From UBA1731 sp964440985 (GTDB lineage: Bacteria; Verrucomicrobiota; Kiritimatiellia; RFP12; UBA1067): DNA of 53,732 nucleotides. A program made the position numbers and the translations under genes. Shown here one piece after another: positions 42,801 to 51,989 of this stretch. How positions within the stretch are numbered: the first letter of the stretch is position 1; every line of letters starts with the position of its first letter. The notes below the pieces were generated by a model that saw only the letters and a list, made by a program, of their open reading frames with translations, was not told the origin of the DNA and did not search any database. The stretch spans positions 1 through 53,732 of the forward strand of contig CAYTWE010000011.1 in the NCBI GenBank assembly GCA_964440985.1, written 5' to 3'.

Positions 42801-45800
42801 TGGCATGATGTTCCACCCCCACCAGCTACGGTCGTCGAGACGCGGCTCGTCAAGTGCCACCATTGCAGTTATCGCAACAGATCCGTAAAGGGAATCCATG
42901 TCGTTTGTTGCGCCGACGCGAGCGGCGGCGACCAGGTTCGTATCCATCAGCACACGGGCAATGCCCGATATCGGAGACTTGTAGCCGATCAGGATGTTTG
43001 TCGAACCGCCAAAACGTTCCTCCTCCGTCATGTTCGAGAAGTCGATCAGCCCAACATCCTCCCAGCCGTCCGCAAGAAGCTTGGAGCGTCCGCCGATATT
43101 GCTCTCGTTCACTCCGTTCGTCATCACCTGCACGTGAAGAAGCGCATTGGGATCCGCCCACTTCCACGAAACGGCAAGCGACGATATGCCGTCCATGAAC
43201 GGCGTACGCACCGACATCGGTGACGTCTCGGATCCTCGCATGGGCTGAAGCAGGACAGCCCTGTCGATCACCCGCACGTGCAGGACCACAATGCCGTCTC
43301 CGCCGCACCCGCCGCGCGTCAGCCAGTTCCTTGCGTTGTTGCCTCCGCTCTGAAGCGCGGCGTGCATCGATCCGCCGCCGCCACCACCGCCGAGACCGTT
43401 CCTGGCGTCGCCGCCGGGCATTGCGCTGTTGTACGTCTGCGAGGAAGCCGCACCATCCGCACCGCCGTCACGCCCTTTCCCAGGTCCGCTGCCGGCACCA
43501 TAGCCGTATGTCGCGACATAGCTGGCTGCATTCGTTCCGCCGCCGCCGCCGCCGCCGCCGCCGAGACCATCAGAGTCATTCAGATTGAAGATCGACTTGA
43601 TTGCGTCGCGTATCGCCTCGTCGGGGATGTCTGAAACCTTGAAGCCCGTTCCGCCAAGACCGGCAACACCCGCCACTCCGGAGGTGCCATGTCCACCGTC
43701 GCCGCCGGAAACGATTATGTCTTCCGACGTCAGCGGACTACTGAGCGCGCCGCGATATACGACAAGTCCGCCACCGCCACCGCCGCCGGCGGACTCCCCA
43801 ATGCTGTGAGCACCTGCGCCCTTGCCGGTTCCGTACGCCGAATTTCCATCTGCATCCTTCGTGACGCTACGGGCTGACCCGCCTCCGGCGCCTCGGCTCG
43901 AATTTCCGTTGCCCCCCTGCGCATACGCTCCGTCCGTACGCCAGTTGCCGCCGCGTCCGCCGCCGTAGCCGGTGTACTCCGTGTGCGAAGTGCCGCTCGA
44001 TCCGAGCGGGCGGATTCGAAGGTACGAATTCCCGCCGTTTTCCGAAGACCAGAACGAATTTGCGTTCACGTTTCTGATGGTGCCACCCGCCCATCCGCTC
44101 GATTTTCCGCCTTCGCCGACATATACATGAATCTCCTCACCGATGTTGAACGAGGTTGTGTTCGTGATAACAAACGCGCTGCCGCCGCCGCCACCGCCGC
44201 CGCCAGCGCCGCCGCCGCCGCCGCCGCCGATGCCGAACGCTCCGATGAGGTTCATGTTCGCGGACGGCACGAACCTTGCGTATCCTTTAAGTGCGCCTTT
44301 TACCGTATTCGTGAACACATAGATGTAATCATCGGATGTCCCCGGCACCTTGTACGACAGGTAGCCGCATCGCGTGATCGACGCAATGGGATCGTTCGTC
44401 GCCGCGCCGGCCGTCTCGTAGACATCGTTTGTGCTTGAGGTGATCCAGCCCGATGAGTAAGCCCAGTCCCCCATCGAGTCAAGCGAGTATGTGCTTGTCT
44501 CCGCCGCCCACTGCGAGAGCTGCAGGTCGTCCACCACGACATCAATGCGGGAATCGTCCTGCGAGCCGCCCACGGCGAGCTTGACGTTACAGGCATTCAA
44601 TGTATGGGGCGAAAACACAAGGTTCGTCGGCTGGTAGCTCGAAAGCAGGAGAGAAAGGCCAGACGGCGTCCATGACGACGAATTGCCCGACGGCGCAGTG
44701 AGAAGATCCAGCCGCTGGGAAACCGGCGCCGTGCAAACTCCATATCTCCATTTGCCACTGTAGCCGTCCCTGTCGGGGTATTCATCACGATAGTCACTCC
44801 AAGTCATCATGCGACAGGGTGACGAAGAACCCCATTCACCATCAGAAAGCGATGTCTGCTGCATTTCAGTCGTCGTAAACTTGTTTGCTGCGGTTGCATA
44901 CGGTCCCGTCTGCGTCAGTGAATGTCTGTTGAGTGCGCCAAAAGCAGCCGGACATTCGGTGGAGCATACGCCGTACGTCCCCTTCGTGTGATAGAGTGCC
45001 GTCGCCTTGGTCACACCATTCACCTCGTTCGTCGCCATTTCACCGTCCGTGACAGATATGCTGAGCATCCTGCCAGACTGCGCCATGTCCTTTTTGACCG
45101 CCTGCTGAATCAGTGAATCACCGCTCAACCCTGAATATTCCGCAACCTGATCCTTGGATATCGCACCTTCGACATATGTCCCCTTGTCAGTGTTGTATGC
45201 GGCGATGAATACGCTCGTCCACTTGTCGTTGTCCACCACCGTGCTGTCAGCGACAGGGACTAGGTAGTTCCCGCTCGCGTTGCTGAGCCGGCTGGATGCC
45301 AGTTTCTTCGTCACCCAACGTCTGTTCCCGTCTTCGCCGCGCTCAAGGTTCCACCTGTAGATGGCAAGTTCCATCACACCCTGGCCTTGCAACCACATTT
45401 CTGTCTTCGATTTAGCCCATACGCGGGATATCCGCACCTCGTAGCATCCGTATCCCGGACGGTAGTATGCGACGAGCGATATCGATGGCATCCCCGTCGA
45501 GATGTCGTTGCGCTCCAGATGATTGTTGTGCTGAGGCGTATGCGTCATCGTCGCCTTTGCGGAGAACGCATAGTTCCTGTCCGTGAATGCATCAAGATTG
45601 CAATAGAAGTCGCCGAACTCAAGGTACTGGGCGAGACGCGCCGAGAAGCTGATCGTACCGATGCCGTTTGGCCTGTCCACGGGATCGATGAGAGCGATCG
45701 ATCCGTTGCCGCGCCCCTGGAGCTGCAACGCCATGCCGCTCGTCGTCTGGTTCGTATCCGCCGTGAAGAATCCGTTCACGTACATTCCGTTGTCGAATGT

Positions 45801-47939
45801 CCAGCCGTTTGGGGTTATCTGGTTCTGTCCGTACTGCACGTTGAACGGATAGTCCGAATTTCCAGCGTACGCATCGAAATTCTCCCACCACCACGACGAA
45901 GACGAACGCGAAAGATTCCAGGACGAAGGATCGAGGTTGTACGCCTGCTTTGCCCTGCCGACATATGTGGTGTTGACATAGTCGCCGACATACCTGTTCT
46001 CTCCACCCGGCGGCGGCGTCCATATGTTGAAATCCTGATATTCGGCGCGGTTCAGCGTGAACGTCTCGGCGCTGTCGTTGAAGTCTATGGACAGATAGCC
46101 GGTGGAGCAGTCGAGCACTACATCGGTTTCGCCGGATTCCGGCATTGTGCGGAGTGCCTTGTATCCGTCGGGAATACGCTCTATTTCCGGCATATACCAC
46201 GTGAATGAATTCTGCGACGGGGCAGAGCCGCCGCTCTCCCAGCGATTCCTGCCGACGATGCGTATGTGCGCAACCTTGCCGGTGTAGTTTGTGCGCGTGT
46301 CAACAAAACCGCGCCATGTGTTGCTTGCCGTCAACTCCATCGTCCAGTCGTTCGTGACTGTCGCAAGCGTCGCAAGGTTCGTGAACACCTCCGTCACGAG
46401 ATGCATCTCCTGCCATGGGGACGCGCCGGCACGTACACGCGCAAGATAGTTCGTCGCGCACTGCACATACGTCTCCGCCGCAGTGTCATCCGGAAAATCA
46501 AGCTGCGTGTTGTTCGCGAAATCAAGATATCTGTACCGCGTCCCCGAAATCCACGCTCCATATGAATATTCGATGTCTCCGACCATGTCCGGAGCATCTA
46601 TCGCGGTGTCCCAAACGACATTCGTTCCATTGATAATCGAGATGTTTTCGGAAATGTTGGTCTTCCACTCGCCGTACGAATGGTCAAGATACCGCCAACG
46701 GTAGATGCATTCCGCCTTCGACACCGTTGCGTTAGGGACAACCCACGGCGGCAGTCCGTTGGTGATGGCGGAGAACGACATGCGCGGCTTGGCGCCAACC
46801 ACTCCGACACCGAGCAGCGGCTCAGTGAACGCCCCCACATATCCGAGATCCGCACGTTTGCAGTTCTTTCTGTTGTCGGTATCTGCGTTTACTGTTGTCT
46901 TTTGCCCCGATGATGCCACCGTAGCCACAACACCTGGATATGAAGCCACAATGTTGTCGATGAAAATCAAGTTGTAATGGTCTTTATTTGTGCTGTTCTG
47001 CACATTGAGCCGTCTGATGCGAAACCGCATCGGGCTACGCTCCTCGCCGGACGGAGGCGTGTAACGCACACGGTAGTACATCGTGTCTTTGTATGAAGTC
47101 GTCTTCAACTCGATAGTTTCAACATCAGAAGCGACCAGCGAAACTTCCGACTTGTTATTTACCACAAACACATCGCATTTTGCAGGCCGCCAATCATAAT
47201 GATCAAAATCAAGTCCATCTACAAAGGTTTTCTCACTTGCATAGTCAGGTTTAATGTCATTTGCAACCTCAAGGCAAATCTCATCAGGATTTGACTGCGA
47301 AAAACCATTGACCGCATCAAAGAATATGGCTCCAACGCCCTCCTCGTAAAAAGGTGAATAGACGCAGGCATCCGTTGTGCAGCGCATACTGATGTGGGCT
47401 ACCTGCTTGATGCCATCAAGATTTGCGACACCGCTCCCCCATGTTGCAGGAATTGGTGCCGTGAAACGCTCTGTGTCTATCGGCTGGCAAGTGTCAGACC
47501 ACGGAAGATAGTTTCTTGAACCATTGTTGCCCCCAGATGTCGCTATGTATCCCGCCGCTCCCGTCCTACATTCGCGAAGAGTCCACAGGACTTTGGATTC
47601 ACCCGCCTCATTCGTCTTCTGACGCAACTCGTGATTTATGCCGGCAAGCAAATTCGCTTGCGTTCTCGCAAGACCAGTGGGAGAAACATCATCCGTATGC
47701 GTCCAGTACGTACCGCCAACGGCGACATCGTTTACATTTGTGTTGTAATAGTTCTGGCCCGTTATCGGGCAAGCGGGATTCGTGTCGTCATTCAGCAGAA
47801 GCACACGCGATGACAGGCGGGGACCGAGGTTCGTCAAGGACTGATAGGTGTAGTCTTCCGCCTGAACGCAAACAAGCGCAGAGCATACCGCAATGAATGC
47901 GGCCGCCTTCAGGAGACCCATATGTTTTTTGTTGCGCAT
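39891..47939 (-). CDS. Giant secreted protein with glycine-rich and lamin-tail-like domains
   Basis: A 2682-aa exported protein of unknown function. A Sec signal (MRNKKHMGLLKAAAFIAVCSALVCVQA-type, about 27 residues) opens it. Residues about 1-600 and 620-1200 are beta-rich, with Asn/Thr/Ser bias like surface-exposed repeats. Residues about 1235-1550 are a glycine-rich domain with runs of up to nine glycines. A lamin-tail-like domain lies at about 2085-2230 (AWINEVNTYRFGN, IEVAAPAG, LTGWSLEY). No C-terminal beta-barrel, sorting signal or lipobox is seen, so anchoring is unknown. Proteins of this kind occur in Kiritimatiellota and Lentisphaerota. The first about 350 codons are notably AT-richer than the rest. 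The start at 47939 follows homology to the signal; no clear promoter is seen. Confidence 0.72.
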   Translation of the reverse strand: MRNKKHMGLLKAAAFIAVCSALVCVQAEDYTYQSLTNLGPRLSSRVLLLNDDTNPACPITGQNYYNTNVNDVAVGGTYWTHTDDVSPTGLARTQANLLAGINHELRQKTNEAGESKVLWTLRECRTGAAGYIATSGGNNGSRNYLPWSDTCQPIDTERFTAPIPATWGSGVANLDGIKQVAHISMRCTTDACVYSPFYEEGVGAIFFDAVNGFSQSNPDEICLEVANDIKPDYASEKTFVDGLDFDHYDWRPAKCDVFVVNNKSEVSLVASDVETIELKTTSYKDTMYYRVRYTPPSGEERSPMRFRIRRLNVQNSTNKDHYNLIFIDNIVASYPGVVATVASSGQKTTVNADTDNRKNCKRADLGYVGAFTEPLLGVGVVGAKPRMSFSAITNGLPPWVVPNATVSKAECIYRWRYLDHSYGEWKTNISENISIINGTNVVWDTAIDAPDMVGDIEYSYGAWISGTRYRYLDFANNTQLDFPDDTAAETYVQCATNYLARVRAGASPWQEMHLVTEVFTNLATLATVTNDWTMELTASNTWRGFVDTRTNYTGKVAHIRIVGRNRWESGGSAPSQNSFTWYMPEIERIPDGYKALRTMPESGETDVVLDCSTGYLSIDFNDSAETFTLNRAEYQDFNIWTPPPGGENRYVGDYVNTTYVGRAKQAYNLDPSSWNLSRSSSSWWWENFDAYAGNSDYPFNVQYGQNQITPNGWTFDNGMYVNGFFTADTNQTTSGMALQLQGRGNGSIALIDPVDRPNGIGTISFSARLAQYLEFGDFYCNLDAFTDRNYAFSAKATMTHTPQHNNHLERNDISTGMPSISLVAYYRPGYGCYEVRISRVWAKSKTEMWLQGQGVMELAIYRWNLERGEDGNRRWVTKKLASSRLSNASGNYLVPVADSTVVDNDKWTSVFIAAYNTDKGTYVEGAISKDQVAEYSGLSGDSLIQQAVKKDMAQSGRMLSISVTDGEMATNEVNGVTKATALYHTKGTYGVCSTECPAAFGALNRHSLTQTGPYATAANKFTTTEMQQTSLSDGEWGSSSPCRMMTWSDYRDEYPDRDGYSGKWRYGVCTAPVSQRLDLLTAPSGNSSSWTPSGLSLLLSSYQPTNLVFSPHTLNACNVKLAVGGSQDDSRIDVVVDDLQLSQWAAETSTYSLDSMGDWAYSSGWITSSTNDVYETAGAATNDPIASITRCGYLSYKVPGTSDDYIYVFTNTVKGALKGYARFVPSANMNLIGAFGIGGGGGGGAGGGGGGGGSAFVITNTTSFNIGEEIHVYVGEGGKSSGWAGGTIRNVNANSFWSSENGGNSYLRIRPLGSSGTSHTEYTGYGGGRGGNWRTDGAYAQGGNGNSSRGAGGGSARSVTKDADGNSAYGTGKGAGAHSIGESAGGGGGGGLVVYRGALSSPLTSEDIIVSGGDGGHGTSGVAGVAGLGGTGFKVSDIPDEAIRDAIKSIFNLNDSDGLGGGGGGGGGTNAASYVATYGYGAGSGPGKGRDGGADGAASSQTYNSAMPGGDARNGLGGGGGGGSMHAALQSGGNNARNWLTRGGCGGDGIVVLHVRVIDRAVLLQPMRGSETSPMSVRTPFMDGISSLAVSWKWADPNALLHVQVMTNGVNESNIGGRSKLLADGWEDVGLIDFSNMTEEERFGGSTNILIGYKSPISGIARVLMDTNLVAAARVGATNDMDSLYGSVAITAMVALDEPRLDDRSWWGWNIMPTDLRKYGSLYDHMYDASLDTLPGRSCALNFSGVAGTGEDDPMFADESESANYSKHDPFVQTPTFTNGIGQVSFLARMLETNGVNGWVSISGCEDPQEENDDKWTVITNIEITAGSPLFQQYLWRMPSDYSDFTALRLTAFAAAEGRNNRADSKVPFGDTGSTMNPTPIQRVLLDEVTVMQPMTPGLAFAYPPRPYRFNGERKTSNASIPADRIQSSDLQPLLNESFGMQVQLLPAGLEDELDLNTIRVFMSWYVGMSPWGYSRWKTSGNGDRRLDVELVRAEDWTESNLVYHSSPTDSASLIPPQLPGDLGYQIVQYHIYVKYLDKNGAEHNRVMEVGTDWTEPSWYVFASESFYNKGTTKCAYTILDEISPKRAWINEVNTYRFGNLGDDKHQYIEVAAPAGLGLTGWSLEYVPYVQNVSTKYVSYPIATFGYGDVVSSKSEPSSSQYAFVAVQSPNTASAGTYRTAEHGFLDDGTWSAKMIYPQGGVISREQPYAIRLLRPTGIVEHEAVFMSTNTLDSRVSYYYDGTNFLEKVKVGFNDDAWIYGGADGKGTTDVDYSLGVFTNHGETASCWTNWMVNTPGRGNRLVDGTLQYIDPSYFEPPEGSHLWVYVNVDAESKNTMWVKVGDVRSNSAVLIVPQDAISGTYSTSVVYEVKNWFDVGSVVTNSYGVPGVEVASSYAKDASGLWKLDLSNLTVADDASRKFFVTASSVASPKLPDAANGGVSSDDPYYPAIIDWLQDYDEDTVHFARFYGMNNRPVLKQDGTEYTLSLKEMYWLDIPPVSQNSADWEWILKAGMGDSTGAQTVGETVTTDYGNGRVSTNVFVSVTMMISNRVTGAANPPQMLRGLEPGSTSADYDEHVSSWTSVTFKVQGALQNGVVDREWRPLRWFTLCPESFGDKDSDTPFCRRIELPAPADAGYDWGAFPDANVFYRFSIDETLGPVTVYQLNDKNAVMYHKDPVAEGAD
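43537..43563. repeat. (CCG)9 trinucleotide run coding polyglycine
   Basis: Nine uninterrupted CCG units (minus strand CGG frame) encode part of a nine-glycine run of the giant protein. Slippage would add or remove whole glycines without shifting frame. Confidence 0.85.
44208..44228. repeat. (GCC)7 trinucleotide run coding polyglycine
   Basis: Seven GCC units code a second glycine block of the giant protein. It sits next to a shorter interrupted run at about 44181-44204. Confidence 0.8.
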
Positions 47940-48020
47940 AGCCTGTCCAGATTGTCTGTTGATGCAATTCTTTCAGGGTACAGTTCCCCCATACCCAAAA
48001 CCGCAGTATTGAAACATAAT

Positions 48021-48044
48021 CGCCCCTCAAAGTCAAGAGGGGCG
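48021..48044 (-). terminator. Terminator of the DUF6067-like gene
   Basis: CGCCCCTC-8 base loop-GAGGGGCG, an 8-pair stem, followed on the minus strand by ATTATGTTT. It lies 65 bases past the stop at 48109 and upstream of the giant gene. It may serve both as a terminator and as part of the giant gene's leader region. The rest of the gap 47940-48108 shows no clear promoter. Confidence 0.6.
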
Positions 48045-48108
48045 AAGCCACCCGCATCAATTGCAATTGTTCTTGCCGTAGATGCGGATATCGCAGGATG
48101 TCACTCGC

Positions 48109-51100
48109 CTACTCGGCGGTGTTCAATTGCATCTCGACAAGGGCAAGGTCGTGCTTAGGCAGACGGAACGAAGCCCTGCCATCCGCAACGGCAAGCGATG
48201 TCCCCGTCTCGGCGTTTTTCGCAGAGAGGATAGAGCCGGACTTGAGCGACAGCGAGACATCCCGGTCGCCGTCCGCCCAGCTGCCGCACACCGCGAACAG
48301 CCTGTCGCCGCGACGGTAAACGGATACCAGCACGTCCTTGTCGGAGCAGACTGTCGGGTTGGCGTCATCCCAGTATGCCGTGTAGGCGCAATCCTCTGCG
48401 CCAATCCCGAAATCCATGAGCCGGTTGATTACGTCGATGATCGTCTGCGCATCACTGCCGCGCTGAAGCACGGGGCGCACCTCATGCACGAGAAGCGAAG
48501 CGAGCATTGTGCGCGTGGCACGAATCCGGTCCGGACGCTTCTCCGCCCCGCTGAAGCCGGTGATGCCGTCCAACGCCGTCGGGAAAAGTCCGCCCTGAAG
48601 TCCCTGGCAGACGGCACGGATGTAATCGGGGGTGAAACGCGTCTGGAAATCACTTGTCCCGTACTTCCACTCCATGCCCATCGAATTGGCGGCAAATCCC
48701 AATACCGGCAGAATGTTGCCGTTCGTGTGATGCGCAGTGATCCACGGAAAGCGTCCGCGCGAAACGAGGACATTCGCCTGACGGCGGCGATATTCACGCG
48801 AGTTCCATATTCCGAACGACGGATGGACAACGCCGTCTTCGTCCACCTTCGCTTCGCCCGTCGCCCAGTTGAAGTTGCAGCAGATGAACGTGTTGTCGTC
48901 GTATATGCCGTCCATCCCCGCCTCAAGCATCTTGTCGAGATACCAGATGGCGTAGTCGGCGTAGGACGGCACGGCGACCTTGCAGTTCTCCCATTCGTCC
49001 CTGAACGCCGCGTACTCGGCGAGAGCCGCCGCGCTGTCCGCATCGCAGGTGTAGAAGTAGAGGATGGGGTCGGGCAGTCCATGAAGACTTTTTGCCGTGT
49101 GAAACGCGCTCCATGTATGCGCCGAAACCGTCTTGCGGCGGCTTTCCGCGTCCTTGCGGTTCACCCATGCCGTTTCAGCTGACGCATCGCCGCACACGCG
49201 GTCGATCCACCGCTGAAGATACGCATTGTCGATTCGTCCTGTGTCAATCGTCTCCCGCAGCTTGCGCACATATTCGAAGTCGCCCCACGCCGGGTAGCGG
49301 GCGGCCCATCCGGTGAAGTTCCCCCAATAGAGCGGAGCGGCAAGGCAACGCGCCGTCCGTGTGCCGCGATAGCCGAACCCGTCAGACCAGCCACGCCAGC
49401 CCTTGGGCATCGGCTTGACCGGCGACGCCATCAGCGCCAGTTCAATGCGCCGCCCAGCAATCCTCTTTGCGCCGTTCAGGATGTTCAGCACGATTGATAC
49501 GTCACCGTTCCCGTTGCGGTGAATCTCCACGGCATCCCGATCTCCGGTGTGCACCCAGCCAATATCGGTATCGGCCGCATAGGCTATGCCCCGCGTATCC
49601 GTTCCGACCCAGCAGTACGGGATGAAGTTCGAGACGTGCGTCTGCGGAATGTCGCGGCTCTTGAACACCGCCCCTTCGCCATTCGGGACGAAACCCGCCG
49701 GATTCGCCCGCACCCCTTCCCCGCAGGCGTGGAACAGCGTTGCATACGCCTTCTTGACCGGTATCTCAAGCCAGATGCGGTCTGCCGCCGCGACATCTCC
49801 GAAATCGACCGTGAACCGCAGCAGTCCATCCTGCTCTATGCTTCCCTTCACGGAATACCCTACGGCATCGGACGAATACTCGGCGCGGGTGTCGGAGATG
49901 CGGCGCAGCCCAGCTTTCGCGCGTCCGCCGGAAAGCGTCCAGCGACGACCGGACTTTTCCGCGTGAAGCGCAACCGGCGCGGCAAGTATCTGCTCTCCGT
50001 CGGCGACAATCCACGAAGGAAAGCCGTTTGCCCCGATCACGTACTCGCGCCCGACGCATTTGAGCGTATCTCCGTTCGCCTCAACGGCCGTGAAACCCGG
50101 CAGGAGGCGATCCTCCTTTCCGAGCCCTGTCTTGAACCAGTCGTATTTCCTTACCGTGAACTCCTTCTCGAAAATGGCATCCGACGCACCAGTGCGCATC
50201 AGCGATGCGACATAGTCGCCCTCAGGCAGATCAACGCCCAACGGCACAACCTTGCGAAGAAGCGTCAGCCCACCCGTGCCGGAAGAGTATCCGCCCGTGA
50301 GTGGCAGCGTCCCTGTGGCCACCGGCAACGCACCAACCGCACCGTCTCTCCGCGACACGCTCCAGACAAGTTCAGTCCCCTTGAGCTTCGCCAGGTTGCA
50401 GGTGATGTCGGCCACCAGCGCATTCAGCGAAGGATACCAGCCGAGCGTTCCGCCCACCGGCGAATCGCCCTGCGAAAACGCCTTCACCTCCCCGTCGGAC
50501 AGCGTGCGGCGATAAAGCGTCCAGTCCCTGACATCGACTTCCGATTCGCCGCCAAGCACAAAATCGCCGAGCGCGGCCTTTGACAGATCGGCCGCAAGAT
50601 CCGTCTCGCCCTGCTTGATTCCGTTCAGGTAATATGAGACGCGCTTCGGCTCGAAGTTTACGGCGATGACCGCCTCGCTGCCGTCGGCAGGACACTTGAA
50701 CCGCTTGTTGAGCGCCGGCACATCCTTGAAGTGGTGCGCGAAGAACAGCATCGTCCGGCCATTGACGGTGTCCTCCTGAAATCCAAGGTAGCCGCTCGAA
50801 CGGAACTCCGTGGAGAAATAACGCCGCCATCCCTTCTTTTCCATCTTCGGCAAAGTGTTCACACTCATCACAAGCGCACCCGGCACCGGTATCTTCACGC
50901 CTTTCACTACGCCGTGCCTCACACCGGACGCGCCACACTCCGCCACGATGTTCGCCTCAGGCGTGTTCCACACAAACGGAGCGGCATCCGCCGGACGGCG
51001 GTCGAGCGTGTGCGCCTCTGCGCTGCGCGACAGGCGCATCTTCGGATATGACGTGGACTCCGTAAATCCGCCGCCCGGCTTCAGGAACGGCGCCTGCCTT

Positions 51101-51735
51101 CCATCCTGCAGCCTGAAGTTCCGCACCGCGAGAAACGGAAGTTCGCAGCGGTCAAACGTCTTGAACCCAAAGGCGGAAGCAGGTATGGCCATCTCAAGCG
51201 TCCATACGTCGTTCGTGACGGACCACGCCACCTTCACCTCGTCAAGCCGCCAGTCGCGCGCCGGCAAGCCGTATCCGGGGCTGTGATGCCTGCCGAACGT
51301 GTCGCCCTTGTGGTTGACGATCATCTGGAATAGGCCAAAACGCTTCGCCTCATCGGCGCGGCGCATCTCCTTCGGCGGGTCGAACCACAGCTCCACCGAA
51401 TCGTCCATCACAATCCTGTCCGTTCCCGGCAGACTTCCTGCCGACGTCTCCAAACGTCCACGCGGCGCGGTTTCGCTCATAGACAGGACGTACAGAAATC
51501 GGGCATCCCACGAAAAGGCCATCTCCGCCATGCGGGCGTCGACGGGCGTTCCCGCACCGACTATGCGAAACGAATGCTCCCACTCGCCCGGCGATGCAAC
51601 ACCATCAACAGTCGGCGCAGCAGCGGCGAACGGCACATCTATCGTCGGTGCAGCGCCAAAAGCCGCCCCGTCAGCCACAGCACACAAGATGCCTGCCGAC
51701 ACTGCAAACATCGCAACAACCATCATCTTCTTCAT
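48109..51735 (-). CDS. Secreted DUF6067/GH123-like protein with CBM9-like and concanavalin-like domains
   Basis: A 1208-aa exported protein. A Sec signal (MKKMMVVAMFAVSAGILCAVADG) precedes a CBM9-like sugar-binding domain (PTVDGVASPGEWEHSFRI, about residues 40-250). A LamG/concanavalin-like module follows at about 280-440, and then a large region resembling DUF6067, with its GH123-like N-terminal beta-sandwich and TIM-barrel-like part (LALMASPVKPMPKGWR, then DGIYDDNTFICC). The Asp pair in YDD could be catalytic. A role in hexosamine or sulfated polysaccharide degradation is suggested by GH123 but not shown. ATG at 51735 is chosen over the frame start at 51768. The extended -10 TGCTATAAT lies about 80 bases upstream. 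The neighbour 5' is a beta-helix protein. Confidence 0.7.
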   Translation of the reverse strand: MKKMMVVAMFAVSAGILCAVADGAAFGAAPTIDVPFAAAAPTVDGVASPGEWEHSFRIVGAGTPVDARMAEMAFSWDARFLYVLSMSETAPRGRLETSAGSLPGTDRIVMDDSVELWFDPPKEMRRADEAKRFGLFQMIVNHKGDTFGRHHSPGYGLPARDWRLDEVKVAWSVTNDVWTLEMAIPASAFGFKTFDRCELPFLAVRNFRLQDGRQAPFLKPGGGFTESTSYPKMRLSRSAEAHTLDRRPADAAPFVWNTPEANIVAECGASGVRHGVVKGVKIPVPGALVMSVNTLPKMEKKGWRRYFSTEFRSSGYLGFQEDTVNGRTMLFFAHHFKDVPALNKRFKCPADGSEAVIAVNFEPKRVSYYLNGIKQGETDLAADLSKAALGDFVLGGESEVDVRDWTLYRRTLSDGEVKAFSQGDSPVGGTLGWYPSLNALVADITCNLAKLKGTELVWSVSRRDGAVGALPVATGTLPLTGGYSSGTGGLTLLRKVVPLGVDLPEGDYVASLMRTGASDAIFEKEFTVRKYDWFKTGLGKEDRLLPGFTAVEANGDTLKCVGREYVIGANGFPSWIVADGEQILAAPVALHAEKSGRRWTLSGGRAKAGLRRISDTRAEYSSDAVGYSVKGSIEQDGLLRFTVDFGDVAAADRIWLEIPVKKAYATLFHACGEGVRANPAGFVPNGEGAVFKSRDIPQTHVSNFIPYCWVGTDTRGIAYAADTDIGWVHTGDRDAVEIHRNGNGDVSIVLNILNGAKRIAGRRIELALMASPVKPMPKGWRGWSDGFGYRGTRTARCLAAPLYWGNFTGWAARYPAWGDFEYVRKLRETIDTGRIDNAYLQRWIDRVCGDASAETAWVNRKDAESRRKTVSAHTWSAFHTAKSLHGLPDPILYFYTCDADSAAALAEYAAFRDEWENCKVAVPSYADYAIWYLDKMLEAGMDGIYDDNTFICCNFNWATGEAKVDEDGVVHPSFGIWNSREYRRRQANVLVSRGRFPWITAHHTNGNILPVLGFAANSMGMEWKYGTSDFQTRFTPDYIRAVCQGLQGGLFPTALDGITGFSGAEKRPDRIRATRTMLASLLVHEVRPVLQRGSDAQTIIDVINRLMDFGIGAEDCAYTAYWDDANPTVCSDKDVLVSVYRRGDRLFAVCGSWADGDRDVSLSLKSGSILSAKNAETGTSLAVADGRASFRLPKHDLALVEMQLNTAE

Positions 51736-51815
51736 ATACAGTTCTTTCGTTCCACAATGACGCGGCATTCGACCATGACACAGGCGACTCCGCCATCCTT
51801 CAAACTCAAGCGTGT

Positions 51816-51824
51816 ATTATAGCA
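51816..51824 (-). promoter_or_regulatory. Extended -10 promoter of the DUF6067-like gene
   Basis: TGCTATAAT on the minus strand. A start near 51809 gives a leader of about 75 nt. This contrasts with the leaderless genes elsewhere in the window. Confidence 0.5.
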
Positions 51825-51913
51825 TCCCGACCGCCCGTCTTGGTGTTCGATGATGCCAGATTGCGATTGCAAGCCATGGGCGCCCCATTCATGTCGCACC
51901 CTGTTCAGACAAG

Positions 51914-51950
51914 GCAAAGCGCCCCCTCTATCGCAGAGGGGGCGCTTTGC
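51914..51950 (-). terminator. Long perfect hairpin terminator of the beta-helix gene
   Basis: A 16-pair perfect stem (GCAAAGCGCCCCCTCT and its complement) with a 5-base loop. On the minus strand it lies 40 bases past the stop at 51990 and ends CGCTTTGCCTTG. The A/T-bearing base of the stem gives a short T-run in either direction, so it could act both ways. Confidence 0.75.
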
Positions 51951-51989
51951 ATCGGCGACGTGTGTACGCAAGCCGGATGCGCCGCCGGT

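Noticed and set aside
43290..44240. Repeats in the giant gene as a CRISPR array or phase-variable switch
   Set aside because: They are irregular glycine codons with no fixed spacer length, and trinucleotide changes keep the frame.
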